From Hydrocarboniphaga sp. (GTDB lineage Bacteria; Pseudomonadota; Gammaproteobacteria; Nevskiales; Nevskiaceae), in assembly GCF_028291725.1 (NCBI RefSeq), contig NZ_JAQGNT010000078.1, forward strand, positions 1-48,997: 48,997 nucleotides of DNA, given 5' to 3'. The notes beneath the pieces are model-generated. The model made no database searches. It had not been told where the DNA came from and was given only the letters and a program-made list of their open reading frames with translations. The translations under genes were made by a program, and so were the position numbers. The stretch's first letter is position 1, and each line of letters starts with the position of its first letter. Below are positions 8,361 through 16,460 of the stretch, in pieces.

Positions 8361-9136
8361 TCATCCGCGACGAGAGGCCAGCCGATCCAGAATCGCCGCC
8401 GCTTCCGCCGCCATCTCCGGAACGAACTCGGCTACGCGGATCAGGCTGTTGATCGCCGATGCGACCTGCCCGGTCAGCACCAGGCCGTTGACGACATCTC
8501 CGTCGCTCTGCGCCCGCTGCATCGACTCGATTTTCTTTCGCGTGGTTTCGACCACATCATCCGACTCGCGCTGTGATCCGAGCAGTTCCAGCGAGGCCGC
8601 ATTCCTGAGCCCGCGACACGGACCATAGACGCCGTCGAATGCGACATCGTCGCCCTCCTGCGCATTCAGCAGCGCCTGCAGATACGCAGGATGCCAGTCG
8701 CTGTTGTCCTGGCTCAGGATAAATCGCGTCCCCATCTCGAAACCCGCGGCGATCACCACGTCGACACCGGCCTGCTCGGCCTTGATCGCCTGGCGAGTGA
8801 GGAATCCTCGCGCCGCATCGCCAGTACCAGGCGGATATAGGTATCGGTAAACGGTAGTACCTCGCCACTGCCGTCGACACCGACCGGGATGTTGACCGCG
8901 AACGGCTGCGAAGTCAGCGCGGCGCATTCTTCGATATGCGCACGGAAGGTTCGCGCTCCGGCCGCAAGATCCACCGGCATGCCGGGCATGCTGACCGTGC
9001 CGAGTCCGCCGGCGTTGGAAACCGCGGCGGCGAGCCGCCGCGTCTTGAACGGGCCGAGCCCCTCCTGAATGATCGGATGCGCGATACCAACAAGACGCGT
9101 GTAGCGATTGCCCAGAGGATGGTTCGGCAGCGCCAT
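8361..9136 (-). pseudogene. Nitronate monooxygenase remnant (frameshift plus internal deletions)
   Basis: The gene is split over two frames. From 9136 to about 8820 one frame encodes a typical nitronate monooxygenase (2-nitropropane dioxygenase) N-terminus: GIAHPIIQEGLGPF, LAAAVSNAGGLGTVSMPG and PFAVNIPV. From about 8805 to 8361 a second frame continues the family (AIKAEQAGVDVVIAAGFE, then MGTRFILSQDN, YLQALLNAQEGDD). Between GFE and MGTR the block with the catalytic His (GGH-G) and the FMN phosphate-binding glycine loop is missing, about 70-80 residues; a further stretch is lost at the frame junction. Joined, the product would be about 255 aa against about 320 usual. A good ribosome site (CAGGAG) remains at the original start. 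It is unlikely to bind FMN or be active. Confidence 0.82.
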
Positions 9137-9157
9137 GTCGGCTCCTGTTCAACAGCC

Positions 9158-9186
9158 AAAAAAAAGCCCCTCTGACGGCGAGGGGC
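9158..9186 (-). terminator. Rho-independent terminator of the aldehyde dehydrogenase gene
   Basis: Read on the minus strand: stem GCCCCTC / GAGGGGC followed by a run of T, about 105 bp after the aldehyde dehydrogenase stop. It isolates that gene from the pseudogene downstream. Confidence 0.88.
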
Positions 9187-9291
9187 CGAATGACTCTCGA
9201 ACGGAAGGGTAACCGTCACGAGAGAGCGGAGAAGAAGAAAGAAATCAGGTCGAGACGGCGTATGGCGCTCGGCTTGCAGCCACCCGGCGAT

Positions 9292-10746
9292 TCAGCCGCC
9301 GGGCAGGTAGATCGACTTGAGCTGCTGGTAAGCGGCAAGGGCCTCGGGGCCGAACTCCCGCCCGAGGCCGCTGGATTTGACGCCGCCGAAGGGCGCGTTC
9401 AGATCGATCACGTAGCCGTTGACGCCGATGGTGCCGGTCGCGACACGGCGCGCGAGCTTGATCGCCCGCTCGCTGTCGGTAGACCAGACCGTGCCACCGA
9501 GGCCGAACTCGGAATCGTTGGCGATCTTCACCGCGTCGTCCTCGTCGCCGTAAGCAATCACGGCCAGCACCGGCCCGAAGATTTCCTGCTGCGCGATCGC
9601 CGCGTTGTTGTCGACGTCGGCGAAGATCGTCGGCTCGACGAACCAGCCGCGCGTCGCGTGATTCTTGGGGCGGCCGCCGCCGGCGACCACGCGAGCTTCG
9701 CTCTTGCCCTTGGCGATGTAGCCCTCGACACGGGCGCGATGCTCGGACGAGGCCAGCGGGCCGACCTGGGTCGCCAGATCCAGCGGATCGCCGACGACCA
9801 GGCTTGATGCCATCGCCGCGAGCGCGTCGACGACTTCCTGGTAGCGGCTCTTCGGCGCCAGGATGCGCGTGCAGGCCGCGCAGGTCTGGCCGTTGTTGGC
9901 CAGCGCCGCAAAATGCAGGCCCTGCATCACCGCATCGAGTTGGGCGTCGTCGAGGATGATCGCGGCCGACTTGCCGCCGAGTTCCAGGCTGACCGGGCGC
10001 AGCAGGCTGCCGCAGACCTGGGCGATTGAGCGGCCTGCGGCGGTCGATCCGGTGAACGCGACCTTGGTGATGCCCGGGTGCGAAACCAGATAGGCGCCGA
10101 GTTCACGGCCGCCCGGCACCCAGTTGATGACACCGGCCGGCAATCCGGCTTCCGCCGCGCATTCGGCCAGGATGAAGCTGTCGAGCACGGTGCCGGGGGA
10201 AGGCTTGATCACCAGCGTGCAACCTGCGGCCAGCGCCGGCGCGATCTTGGTCAGCGCCAGCACCACCGGGTAGTTCCACGGCACGATCGCGCCGACGACG
10301 CCGATCGGATCGTGCCGCACCAGCGTGTCGAAGCCCAGCGGCGACGCGCGGCGCTCTTCCTGCTTCATGCCGCTCGCCAGGCCGGCGTAGTAGCGCGCCA
10401 GCGCAACGCCGTAGCCGCCCTCGAACTGCTGGCTCAGCGCCAGCGGCATGCCGTTCTGCATGCTCACCGCGCGGGTGATGCGCTCGGCGCGCTTTTCCAT
10501 CGCGTCGGCGAAACGGTTGATTACCGCGGCGCGATCGGCCGGAGGTGTCTGCGACCAGCCGCCGTCGAAAGCACGGCGCGCGGCGGCGACGGCGCTGTCG
10601 ACATCGGCTTGGCTGGCTTCCGGGACGCTGCCGATGACTTCTTCGGTGGTCGCGCTGATCACCTCGATGCGCTGCGTCGAGATGGGCTTCGCCCACCGGC
10701 CATCGATGTAGAGGGATTCGTGGTGAGATTCGTGATGCTGAGTCAT
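9292..10746 (-). CDS. NAD(P)-dependent aldehyde dehydrogenase
   Basis: 484 aa, full-length ALDH superfamily enzyme oxidising an aldehyde to the acid. Catalytic residues are visible: Asn158 (PWNYP), Glu255 (LELGGKSA) and Cys289 (GQTCAACTR), plus the Rossmann segment FTGSTAAGRS. The ATG at 10746 was chosen because GGAGGAG lies just upstream; an earlier in-frame start lacks a ribosome site. It is transcribed divergently from an SDR-fold gene, and the shared promoter holds an exact operator-like site. A terminator follows. It may oxidise the aldehyde produced after hydroxylation by the AlkB-type enzyme of the same candidate regulon; that substrate is inferred. Confidence 0.92.
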   Translation of the reverse strand: MTQHHESHHESLYIDGRWAKPISTQRIEVISATTEEVIGSVPEASQADVDSAVAAARRAFDGGWSQTPPADRAAVINRFADAMEKRAERITRAVSMQNGMPLALSQQFEGGYGVALARYYAGLASGMKQEERRASPLGFDTLVRHDPIGVVGAIVPWNYPVVLALTKIAPALAAGCTLVIKPSPGTVLDSFILAECAAEAGLPAGVINWVPGGRELGAYLVSHPGITKVAFTGSTAAGRSIAQVCGSLLRPVSLELGGKSAAIILDDAQLDAVMQGLHFAALANNGQTCAACTRILAPKSRYQEVVDALAAMASSLVVGDPLDLATQVGPLASSEHRARVEGYIAKGKSEARVVAGGGRPKNHATRGWFVEPTIFADVDNNAAIAQQEIFGPVLAVIAYGDEDDAVKIANDSEFGLGGTVWSTDSERAIKLARRVATGTIGVNGYVIDLNAPFGGVKSSGLGREFGPEALAAYQQLKSIYLPGG

Positions 10747-10774
10747 GTCCCGGCTCCTCCGCCGTTGATACTTA

Positions 10775-10796
10775 TATGGAGATCGTATGGAGATCG
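10775..10796. repeat. Two tandem copies of an 11-bp unit (TATGGAGATCG)
   Basis: Perfect head-to-tail duplication directly upstream of the aldehyde dehydrogenase ribosome site. The 11-bp period is about one helical turn, so it could be a direct-repeat protein site or part of the 5' leader. Confidence 0.6.
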
Positions 10797-10838
10797 ACGT
10801 CCCGCTCAAGCGGCGCTTCGCGGTGCCGTCCCTATAAT

Positions 10839-10852
10839 GTATTGTGCCATAC
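10839..10852 (+). promoter_or_regulatory. Operator-like site GTAT-N4-CC-ATAC (exact), ALDH/SDR divergent promoter
   Basis: GTATTGTGCCATAC, directly after a perfect TATAAT hexamer (10833-10838). It lies between the aldehyde dehydrogenase and the SDR-like gene, so one bound protein could affect both. Confidence 0.65.
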
Positions 10853-10966
10853 TAGTTAGCATGATCCACTACGGTCAACACCTGCGCATCATTCGGCGGC
10901 GGACCGCAGGATCCGAAGCCGCGACTAGCCGCGACGGCCGAGCCCATTCCGAGGAGAGAAAACAGC

Positions 10967-11776
10967 ATGTCCGACAAGTCGAAAACCGTCCGCCCTTATA
11001 GCGACAGCTCGGTGCTCATCACCGGCGGCACTTCAGGCGTCGGCCTTGCCACCGCGCTGCAGCTGGTCGATGCCGGCGTTACCCGGATCGCGCTGCTCGG
11101 CCGCAACCAGGATCGCGGCGAGATCGCGCGCAAAACGGTGCTGGCGCGCGCATCGGAAGCGAACATCCCGGAAGCAAACATCGTTTTCATCAGCGCAGAC
11201 GCCAGCAAGATCGACCAGGCCGCGCGCGCGGTGCACGAGGCCAAGAGCCGGCTCGGCAGCATCGACGTGCTGATCAACTCGACGATCGGCCTCTACACTC
11301 CGGAGCCGCTGCAGAAAATCGCGCTGGAAGACATCGAGCCGATCCTGCTGGCGACGATGCTCGCCCCGATGCTGATGAGCCGCCTGGTGCTGGAATCGAT
11401 GCGCGAACGCGGCGGCGGCGTGATCCTGAACATGGCCTCCGACGCGGCCAAGGTGCCGACACCGGGCGAGACCATTCTCGGCGCCGGCATGGCGGGAATT
11501 GTAGTGTTTTCACGCACGCTGGCGATGGAGGCCAAGCGCTTCGGCATCCGCGTCAATGCGATCACGCCGTCGCTGATCGAAGGCACGCCGACCGCAGCGC
11601 GCGTGCAGAAGGAAGGCTTCAGCGCGAAGCTGTTCGAGCGCGTCGCCGCGCTGGCCGATCTGGGCGTCGCGACACCGGAAGACCTGGCCGCGCTGCTGGT
11701 GTTCCTGTGCGGCCCCGGTGCCGCCAGGCTCACCGGCCAGACCATCAGCGTCAATGGCGGCATTTCGGCTGCCTAG
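10967..11776 (+). CDS. SDR-fold protein lacking the catalytic Tyr/Lys
   Basis: 269 aa with the short-chain dehydrogenase fold: nucleotide-binding TGGTSGVG near the N-terminus and the C-terminal GQTISVNGG. The catalytic YxxxK is not there: the equivalent segment reads ETILGAGMAGI, with neither Tyr nor Lys, and the usual NNAG is replaced by INSTIG. The Ser of the triad (NMAS) is kept. A classical alcohol/ketone oxidoreduction therefore looks unlikely; it may be an atypical SDR with a changed reaction (isomerase or dehydratase like) or a binding or regulatory subunit. The start has GAGGAGAGA upstream. It shares a promoter with the aldehyde dehydrogenase. Substrate and reaction unknown. Confidence 0.85.
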   Translation: MSDKSKTVRPYSDSSVLITGGTSGVGLATALQLVDAGVTRIALLGRNQDRGEIARKTVLARASEANIPEANIVFISADASKIDQAARAVHEAKSRLGSIDVLINSTIGLYTPEPLQKIALEDIEPILLATMLAPMLMSRLVLESMRERGGGVILNMASDAAKVPTPGETILGAGMAGIVVFSRTLAMEAKRFGIRVNAITPSLIEGTPTAARVQKEGFSAKLFERVAALADLGVATPEDLAALLVFLCGPGAARLTGQTISVNGGISAA

Positions 11777-11832
11777 TCTGCGCGCGCGGATGTTGGGGTT
11801 CGCTGCGCTCACCCCAACCTACCAGAGCCAGT

Positions 11833-11913
11833 CGTAGGTCGGCAATCCCTTGCCGACGTGAAAGCCCGATACGCAATCGAGGCCTCACGTCGGCAAGGGA
11901 TTGCCGACCTACG
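11833..11913. repeat. REP-like inverted repeat, GTAGGTCGGC family (copy 2)
   Basis: CGTAGGTCGGCAATCCCTTG at the left pairs with the closing TTGCCGACCTACG; inner arms are TTGCCGACGTGA and TCACGTCGGCAA. The right end supplies the TAG stop codon of the tetR-like gene on the minus strand (11909-11911). Confidence 0.88.
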
Positions 11914-12616
11914 TTTTCTTCAGCAGCGCCTGGGTGACCTGCTCGAGTCTCCCGGTGATTTCATCGAGCCTGTCGGCACTCGAGGCGGCAGCCGGGGCCG
12001 CCAGCATGCCGCGATAAATCACCTTGGCGACGCCGTCGGCGACTTCGTCGATCGAGAATTCGCCCTCGCCGCGCAGGAACGCCCAGGTGCGGTGCTCGAT
12101 GCAGCCGAACAGCATGTCGCGCAGCATCGGCGCCGACACGTCGTCGTGGAATTCACCACTGGCGATGGCCTGCTTGCAGACGCGCAGCGCATCCGACGTG
12201 AAGCGCTGGTTCAGATCGAAGAACGGCGATCCGCGGTAACTCGGATCGGGCCGCAATTCCATCAGCATGAAGCGCGCAAGCACCGGCTCGCGACGGATGA
12301 TCGACAAGGTGCGCCAGGCCAGATGGCGCAGCTTGTTCATCGTGCCGTCGATCGAATCGATCCTGGAATCCTCGGACAAGGCCCCGCCAAACCAGGCTTC
12401 GGCGACCTTCACCAGCAGGTCGCGCTTGTTCTCGAAGTAGCGGTAGATCGTGCCCTCGACCACGCCGGCGCGCTCGGCGATATCCGAAATCAAGACTTTC
12501 TCGTAGCCCTTTTCGGTCACGGCGGCGCGGGCCGCGGCCATGATGTCGCTGATGCGGTCATCCGATGAAAGCCGGTTCACCGTCCTGCGCGTCGCCACGC
12601 GTTCCACTTTACGCAT
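11909..12616 (-). CDS. TetR-family transcriptional regulator
   Basis: 235 aa. The N-terminal helix-turn-helix of the TetR family is clear (ISDIAERAGVVEGTIYRYFENKRDLL, about 43-68), after a basic 20-residue extension. The C-terminal ligand-binding part has no family signature I can name. A ribosome site (GAAGGGG) precedes the ATG. The gene is divergent from the dehydratase operon, and the gap between them holds a perfect palindrome inside a promoter (12739-12757) and a second dyad (12648-12661), the usual arrangement for a local repressor controlling its neighbour and itself. Its stop codon lies inside a REP-like repeat, so the last few residues may have been set by that repeat. Confidence 0.92.
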   Translation of the reverse strand: MRKVERVATRRTVNRLSSDDRISDIMAAARAAVTEKGYEKVLISDIAERAGVVEGTIYRYFENKRDLLVKVAEAWFGGALSEDSRIDSIDGTMNKLRHLAWRTLSIIRREPVLARFMLMELRPDPSYRGSPFFDLNQRFTSDALRVCKQAIASGEFHDDVSAPMLRDMLFGCIEHRTWAFLRGEGEFSIDEVADGVAKVIYRGMLAAPAAASSADRLDEITGRLEQVTQALLKKT

Positions 12617-12647
12617 TCAATACCCCTTCAAGGCGATTTGATAAATG

Positions 12648-12661
12648 TTACTCATTAGTAA
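12648..12661. promoter_or_regulatory. Dyad TTACT-N4-AGTAA near the tetR-like start
   Basis: Inverted repeat with 5-bp arms and a 4-bp centre, 32 bp upstream of the TetR start codon. Possible autoregulatory operator; weaker than the palindrome in the opposite promoter. Confidence 0.4.
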
Positions 12662-12731
12662 GTTTTATTCTCAACGTCATGATTTCATTATTTTAATAAA
12701 AAGAACTCGTCCGGCCATCGAGATACGTCTC

Positions 12732-12761
12732 TTGACTTTAATGAAATAGCTTCATTAGTAT
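12732..12761 (+). promoter_or_regulatory. Promoter with embedded operator for the dehydratase operon
   Basis: A -35 hexamer TTGACT (12732-12737), an 18-bp spacer and a -10-like TAGTAT (12756-12761). The spacer carries the perfect palindrome TAATGAA-ATAGC-TTCATTA (12739-12757). A repressor dimer there would block RNA polymerase. Candidate binder: the divergent TetR protein. Confidence 0.68.
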
Positions 12762-12788
12762 TCGTCCATTAGAGGAGAACCCTACACC

Positions 12789-13961
12789 ATGAGCATCGAA
12801 AGCATTCTGGGCACGCTGGAATGGACCGCGGAAAATTCGCTCGCGGCAGCCAGCCAGTGGAAGCAAGCCAGCGGCCGCCGCATCGTCGGCTCGTTCCCGA
12901 TGCACTTTCCCGGCGAGATGGCGCACGCCGCCGGCTGCACGCCGGTGATCCTGCAGGAAAGCCACGAGCCGATCACCGTCGGCCACGGCATGATCTACCC
13001 GTTCTACTGCGGTTTCACCCGCAGCATCGTCGACCAGGCCTGCAAGGGCGACTACGACTTTCTCGACGCGATCATGTTCGGCGATCACTGCGTGCAGGTA
13101 CTCGGTGCCGCCGACGTGGTCCGCGCCAAGCTGCCGAATACGCGCGTGCATTTCTACCAGCTGATCTCGTCGATGAGCGATCCCTGGAGCCTGGGCCGCG
13201 CTCGCGAGACGTTCCTGAATCTGAAGGAAGGCCTCGAGGAAATGATCGGCCATAGCATCGACGACGAGGCGATGCGCGCCAGCATCCGCCTGTTCAACCG
13301 GAACCGTCAGATGCTGCGCAAGCTCTACGAAATGCGCCGCGCCGGCGATGCGCGGCTGACCGCCAGGCAGATGCAGATCCTGGTCAAGAGCAGCATGATC
13401 ATGGACAAGGCCGAGCACAATCGCCTGCTCGAAGAACTGCTCGCCGAGTTCGACAAGACCCGGGCGACCGCGCAGCGCGGTGTGCGCGTGTACCTGTCCG
13501 GGCACTTCTGCCAGGCACCGAAAACCGGCGTGCTCGACATGATCGAGGAGTGCGGCGGCATCGTCGTCGATGACGATCTGTACCACGGCCAGCGCTTCAT
13601 ATCGACCGACGTCGACGACAGCATCGACCCGCTCGACGCGCTCGCCAAGTGGTATCTGGAGCGCAATCTGAAAGTGCCCTGCCCGACTCGCGTCGACCAG
13701 AACGCCGACTGGGAAAATTACCTGCTCGATGCGATGGAACGCTCGCGCGCCGACGGCATGATCGTGCTGATGGCCAAGTTCTGCGAACCGCACATGTACT
13801 ACTACCCCGAAATCAAAGAAGCCTTCGAGAAGCGCGGCGTACCGCATCTGCTGATCGAGACCGAGCACGAACTGAACTCGTTCGAGGCCTTAAGAACCCG
13901 CGTCGAAACTTTCCTCGAAGTCGTCAAACGCCAGACCGCCGCCCGGAGAATCGCAGCATGA
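12789..13961 (+). CDS. 2-hydroxyacyl-CoA dehydratase / benzoyl-CoA reductase-like subunit (390 aa)
   Basis: 390 aa member of the HgdB/BcrC/BzdN family, catalytic [4Fe-4S] subunits that eliminate water from 2-hydroxyacyl-CoA or reduce aromatic CoA esters by one-electron chemistry. Family blocks: AHAAGCTPV near 46-53, YPFYCGFTRS with Cys74, GDHCVQ with Cys101, and AKFCEPHMY with Cys332, the three-cysteine pattern expected for cluster binding; the C-terminal PHLLIETE is also typical. Length is close to BcrC (about 385 aa). The start has AGAGGAG 12 bp upstream. The next gene starts within its stop codon (ATGA), giving a 1:1 complex. Whether it is a dehydratase or a ring reductase cannot be decided from sequence by eye. 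Confidence 0.9.
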   Translation: MSIESILGTLEWTAENSLAAASQWKQASGRRIVGSFPMHFPGEMAHAAGCTPVILQESHEPITVGHGMIYPFYCGFTRSIVDQACKGDYDFLDAIMFGDHCVQVLGAADVVRAKLPNTRVHFYQLISSMSDPWSLGRARETFLNLKEGLEEMIGHSIDDEAMRASIRLFNRNRQMLRKLYEMRRAGDARLTARQMQILVKSSMIMDKAEHNRLLEELLAEFDKTRATAQRGVRVYLSGHFCQAPKTGVLDMIEECGGIVVDDDLYHGQRFISTDVDDSIDPLDALAKWYLERNLKVPCPTRVDQNADWENYLLDAMERSRADGMIVLMAKFCEPHMYYYPEIKEAFEKRGVPHLLIETEHELNSFEALRTRVETFLEVVKRQTAARRIAA

Positions 13962-15307
13962 ACGACCTGATCCTGCCGCAGGGAAAGAAGGCCAATCGAC
14001 TGAAGACCTCGTCGATGAACAACAAGATGGTCAACGACTATTGGACAGACGTGTTCAATGCGAAAGCCGAAGGCAAGCTGGTCTGCTGGTATGAAGGCGT
14101 CGCGATCAATCCGCTGATGCAGGCCGCCGACATCCGCTGGGTGCATGGCGAAGCCTGGTCGGCGCTGCTGGCCGCCCGCAACAACGAACAACCCGCGCAA
14201 ACCGCCGCCGAACATCGCGGCTACATGAAGGAGCTATGCTCTTACGCGCGCACCCACATCGGCTGCGGCGTGCTCGCGCAGAACCGCGGCGTCGAGGCCA
14301 GCGGATCAAGCTTCTCCGACGCGCTCGGCGCCGGCCTGCTCGGCGAGCGCATCCCGGCGCCGGACATGTTCATCAGCGCCTACCCGTATTGCAGCACCGG
14401 CCAGCAGTGGGACGAGATGCTGTTCCGGCTGTTCGGCAAGAAGATCCCGATCTTCAACATCTCGGTGCCCTGGGTCTGGGGCAACAAGCCCGACGCGATG
14501 TACCTGGGCGGCTCCGAATTCAACGAGGCCAAGCAGTACATGGTCAAGCAGATCCGCGCCTGCACCGACTGGATCGCGCAGCAGACCGGCAAGAAGTACA
14601 ACTGGGACAAGCTGTCCGAGATCATGAGCTACACCAAGACCGCCGGCCGCCTGCGCGTCGAGGCGATGGAACTCTGCAAGGCCAAGCCGGCACCGGCGAG
14701 CTTCTTCGACTGGACCACGAGCCTGGCGCCGGTGAACTTCATCCCGGGCGGCCCGGCGATCGTCGACTACTTCGAGAAGACCAAGGCCGAAATCGTGCAG
14801 CGCATCGCCGACAACGAAGGCGGCATTCCCCAGGAGAAATACCGTCTGTTCTGGGACGGCATCATGAACTGGAACAAGATCGGCTGGCTTGCGAACAAGT
14901 TCGCCGCCTACGACGCCAACATGGTCGCCGGCCGTTATACACACATGGGTTTCTGGCACGAGTTCGAGTCGATCGACGTCGAGAATCCGCTGGAAGGCAT
15001 GGCGGTGAATTACCTGGTGTGCCCGATCAACCTGTCGGCACCGTTGATGATCGAGCAGATCATCAAGCTGTGTAAGCACTACGAAATCGAGGGCGTGGTG
15101 CTACATGCGGCGCGCACCTGCCGCGCGTTCAGCAACCCGCAGTTCCTGATCGCCGACGCGGTGCAGAAGCGCCTCGGCCTGCCGGTGGCGATGATCGAGG
15201 GCGATATGGTCGACGAGTCGTTCTACAAGGACGAAATCGTCAATAGTCGTGTCGAAGCGATGCTGGAATCGATCGAAGCGCGCAAGCGCGTCGGCATCGC
15301 CGCGTAG
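13958..15307 (+). CDS. 2-hydroxyacyl-CoA dehydratase / benzoyl-CoA reductase-like subunit (449 aa)
   Basis: 449 aa partner subunit of the same superfamily (HgdA/BcrB/BzdO side). Candidate cluster cysteines are Cys94 (ELCSYARTH), Cys145 (AYPYCSTG) and Cys388 (AARTCRAF), and the C-terminal EGDMVDESFY matches the family's EGD-D block. The start at 13958 is fixed by the ATGA overlap with the previous stop and an upstream CGGAG. Together with the 390-aa subunit the sizes fit the BzdN/BzdO or BcrC/BcrB pair. The enzyme needs its activator, encoded 46 bp downstream, and a low-potential electron donor such as ferredoxin. Members of this family are generally oxygen sensitive, which makes the surrounding oxygenases noteworthy. 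Confidence 0.9.
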   Translation: MNDLILPQGKKANRLKTSSMNNKMVNDYWTDVFNAKAEGKLVCWYEGVAINPLMQAADIRWVHGEAWSALLAARNNEQPAQTAAEHRGYMKELCSYARTHIGCGVLAQNRGVEASGSSFSDALGAGLLGERIPAPDMFISAYPYCSTGQQWDEMLFRLFGKKIPIFNISVPWVWGNKPDAMYLGGSEFNEAKQYMVKQIRACTDWIAQQTGKKYNWDKLSEIMSYTKTAGRLRVEAMELCKAKPAPASFFDWTTSLAPVNFIPGGPAIVDYFEKTKAEIVQRIADNEGGIPQEKYRLFWDGIMNWNKIGWLANKFAAYDANMVAGRYTHMGFWHEFESIDVENPLEGMAVNYLVCPINLSAPLMIEQIIKLCKHYEIEGVVLHAARTCRAFSNPQFLIADAVQKRLGLPVAMIEGDMVDESFYKDEIVNSRVEAMLESIEARKRVGIAA

Positions 15308-15353
15308 GCGTGCAATCAAGGCGATGCAAGAGACTCCGGCAAGGAGAAACGCG

Positions 15354-16271
15354 ATGAAGTCCTATGTGATGGGTATCGACTTCGGCTCCACGACCACCAA
15401 GACGGTGATTCTGGATCTGAAGGGCAAGATGGTGGCGTCCTGCGTGGCGAGCAAGGGCTCGATCAGCGCCGAAGGCGTGCAGGTGTCAATGGACGGCGCG
15501 TTCGCGCAGGCCGGCATCGCGCAGAAAGACATCGCGCGCACCGTCAGCACCGGCTACGGCCGGCGCATGATCGACGTCGCCGACCAGAGCTATACCGAGA
15601 TCACCTGCCACGCGCGCGGCGCGATCGCGATGTTCCCGGAAGCGCGGCTGGTGATCGACATCGGCGGCCAGGACAGCAAGGTGATCGCGGTCAGCGGCGA
15701 CGGCCTGGTGCAGCAGTTCGCGATGAATGATCGCTGCGCGGCCGGCACCGGCAAGTTCCTGGAAGCGCTGGCTCGCGCGGTGCAGGTGCCGGTGGAAGCA
15801 ATGGGCGCGCTGGCGATGTCGTCGACCGAGAAGCTGACGGTCTCCAACATGTGCGCGACTTTTGCCGAGACCGAAGTGATCTCCCTGCTGGCCGAAGGCA
15901 AGTCCAAGCCCGACGTGCTCGGCGCCGTACATGCCGCGATCGCCAGCCGCACCGCGGGCTTGGTCGCGCGCGTCGGCAATCGCAACCCGATCGTGATGAC
16001 CGGCGGCGTCGCCAAGAACCACGCGGCGGTGCATTACATCGAACAGGCTTTGAGCGCGAAGATGCTGATCGCGCCGGACCCGCAGATTGCCGGTGCGCTC
16101 GGCGCGGCCCTGTTCGCACTCGACGAAGTCGCCAAGCCCAGCGCTGCCATGATGGACGAGGAAGATGGGGCCGACGAGGCGATGTCGAGCGCTCGCGGCT
16201 GCGCGACCCAGCCATGCAAGACAGCCGCCAAACTGCCGGCCAACGAACGCCCGCTGCTCGGGCCGATGTGA
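15354..16271 (+). CDS. ATP-dependent activator of 2-hydroxyacyl-CoA dehydratase (HgdC/BadF/BcrA type)
   Basis: 305 aa ASKHA-fold ATPase that injects a low-potential electron into the dehydratase/reductase at the cost of ATP. Motifs: GIDFGSTTTK (phosphate 1), STGYGR, VIDIGGQDSK (phosphate 2) and TGGVAKN. The bridging [4Fe-4S] cluster of the homodimer would be held by Cys128 (NDRCAAGTGKFLE) and Cys167 (SNMCATFAE), almost the same positions as Cys127/Cys166 of HgdC. The canonical fold ends near residue 262; an extra acidic tail of about 40 residues carries two more cysteines (CATQPC). AAGGAGA precedes the start. Only one activator gene is present, whereas benzoyl-CoA reductases usually have two, so a homodimer and the dehydratase type are favoured. 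Confidence 0.92.
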   Translation: MKSYVMGIDFGSTTTKTVILDLKGKMVASCVASKGSISAEGVQVSMDGAFAQAGIAQKDIARTVSTGYGRRMIDVADQSYTEITCHARGAIAMFPEARLVIDIGGQDSKVIAVSGDGLVQQFAMNDRCAAGTGKFLEALARAVQVPVEAMGALAMSSTEKLTVSNMCATFAETEVISLLAEGKSKPDVLGAVHAAIASRTAGLVARVGNRNPIVMTGGVAKNHAAVHYIEQALSAKMLIAPDPQIAGALGAALFALDEVAKPSAAMMDEEDGADEAMSSARGCATQPCKTAAKLPANERPLLGPM

Positions 16272-16325
16272 TGCGGATGCAGAAGCTACCGCAGCACGGC
16301 AAGCTTGACAGGCCGCAACCAGATC

Positions 16326-16339
16326 GTATGATCCCATAC
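16326..16339 (+). promoter_or_regulatory. Operator-like site GTAT-N4-CC-ATAC (exact), alkB-like promoter
   Basis: GTATGATCCCATAC in the 189-bp gap before the AlkB-type gene, 121 bp upstream of its ATG. It suggests that the oxygenase can be controlled separately from the dehydratase operon before it. Confidence 0.65.
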
Positions 16340-16460
16340 AATCTAAAGCGACCTGGATCAACCTCACCTGGCTTCCGTCGCCCAATAGTTGTGCTTAAGT
16401 CCGACCAAAATATACCGTTTGTTTAATTTAAAGAATGTCGCAGCAGCGAGGAGCAGGTCC

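Noticed and set aside
10833-10838. Perfect TATAAT hexamer as a called promoter for the SDR-like gene
   Set aside because: No acceptable -35 lies 16-18 bp upstream and the start codon is 128 bp away, so it is mentioned only as context for the operator-like site.
12789-16271. Full class I benzoyl-CoA reductase
   Set aside because: Only one activator-type subunit is present, whereas Bcr/Bzd reductases have two different ones; a dehydratase-type or hybrid enzyme is the safer description.
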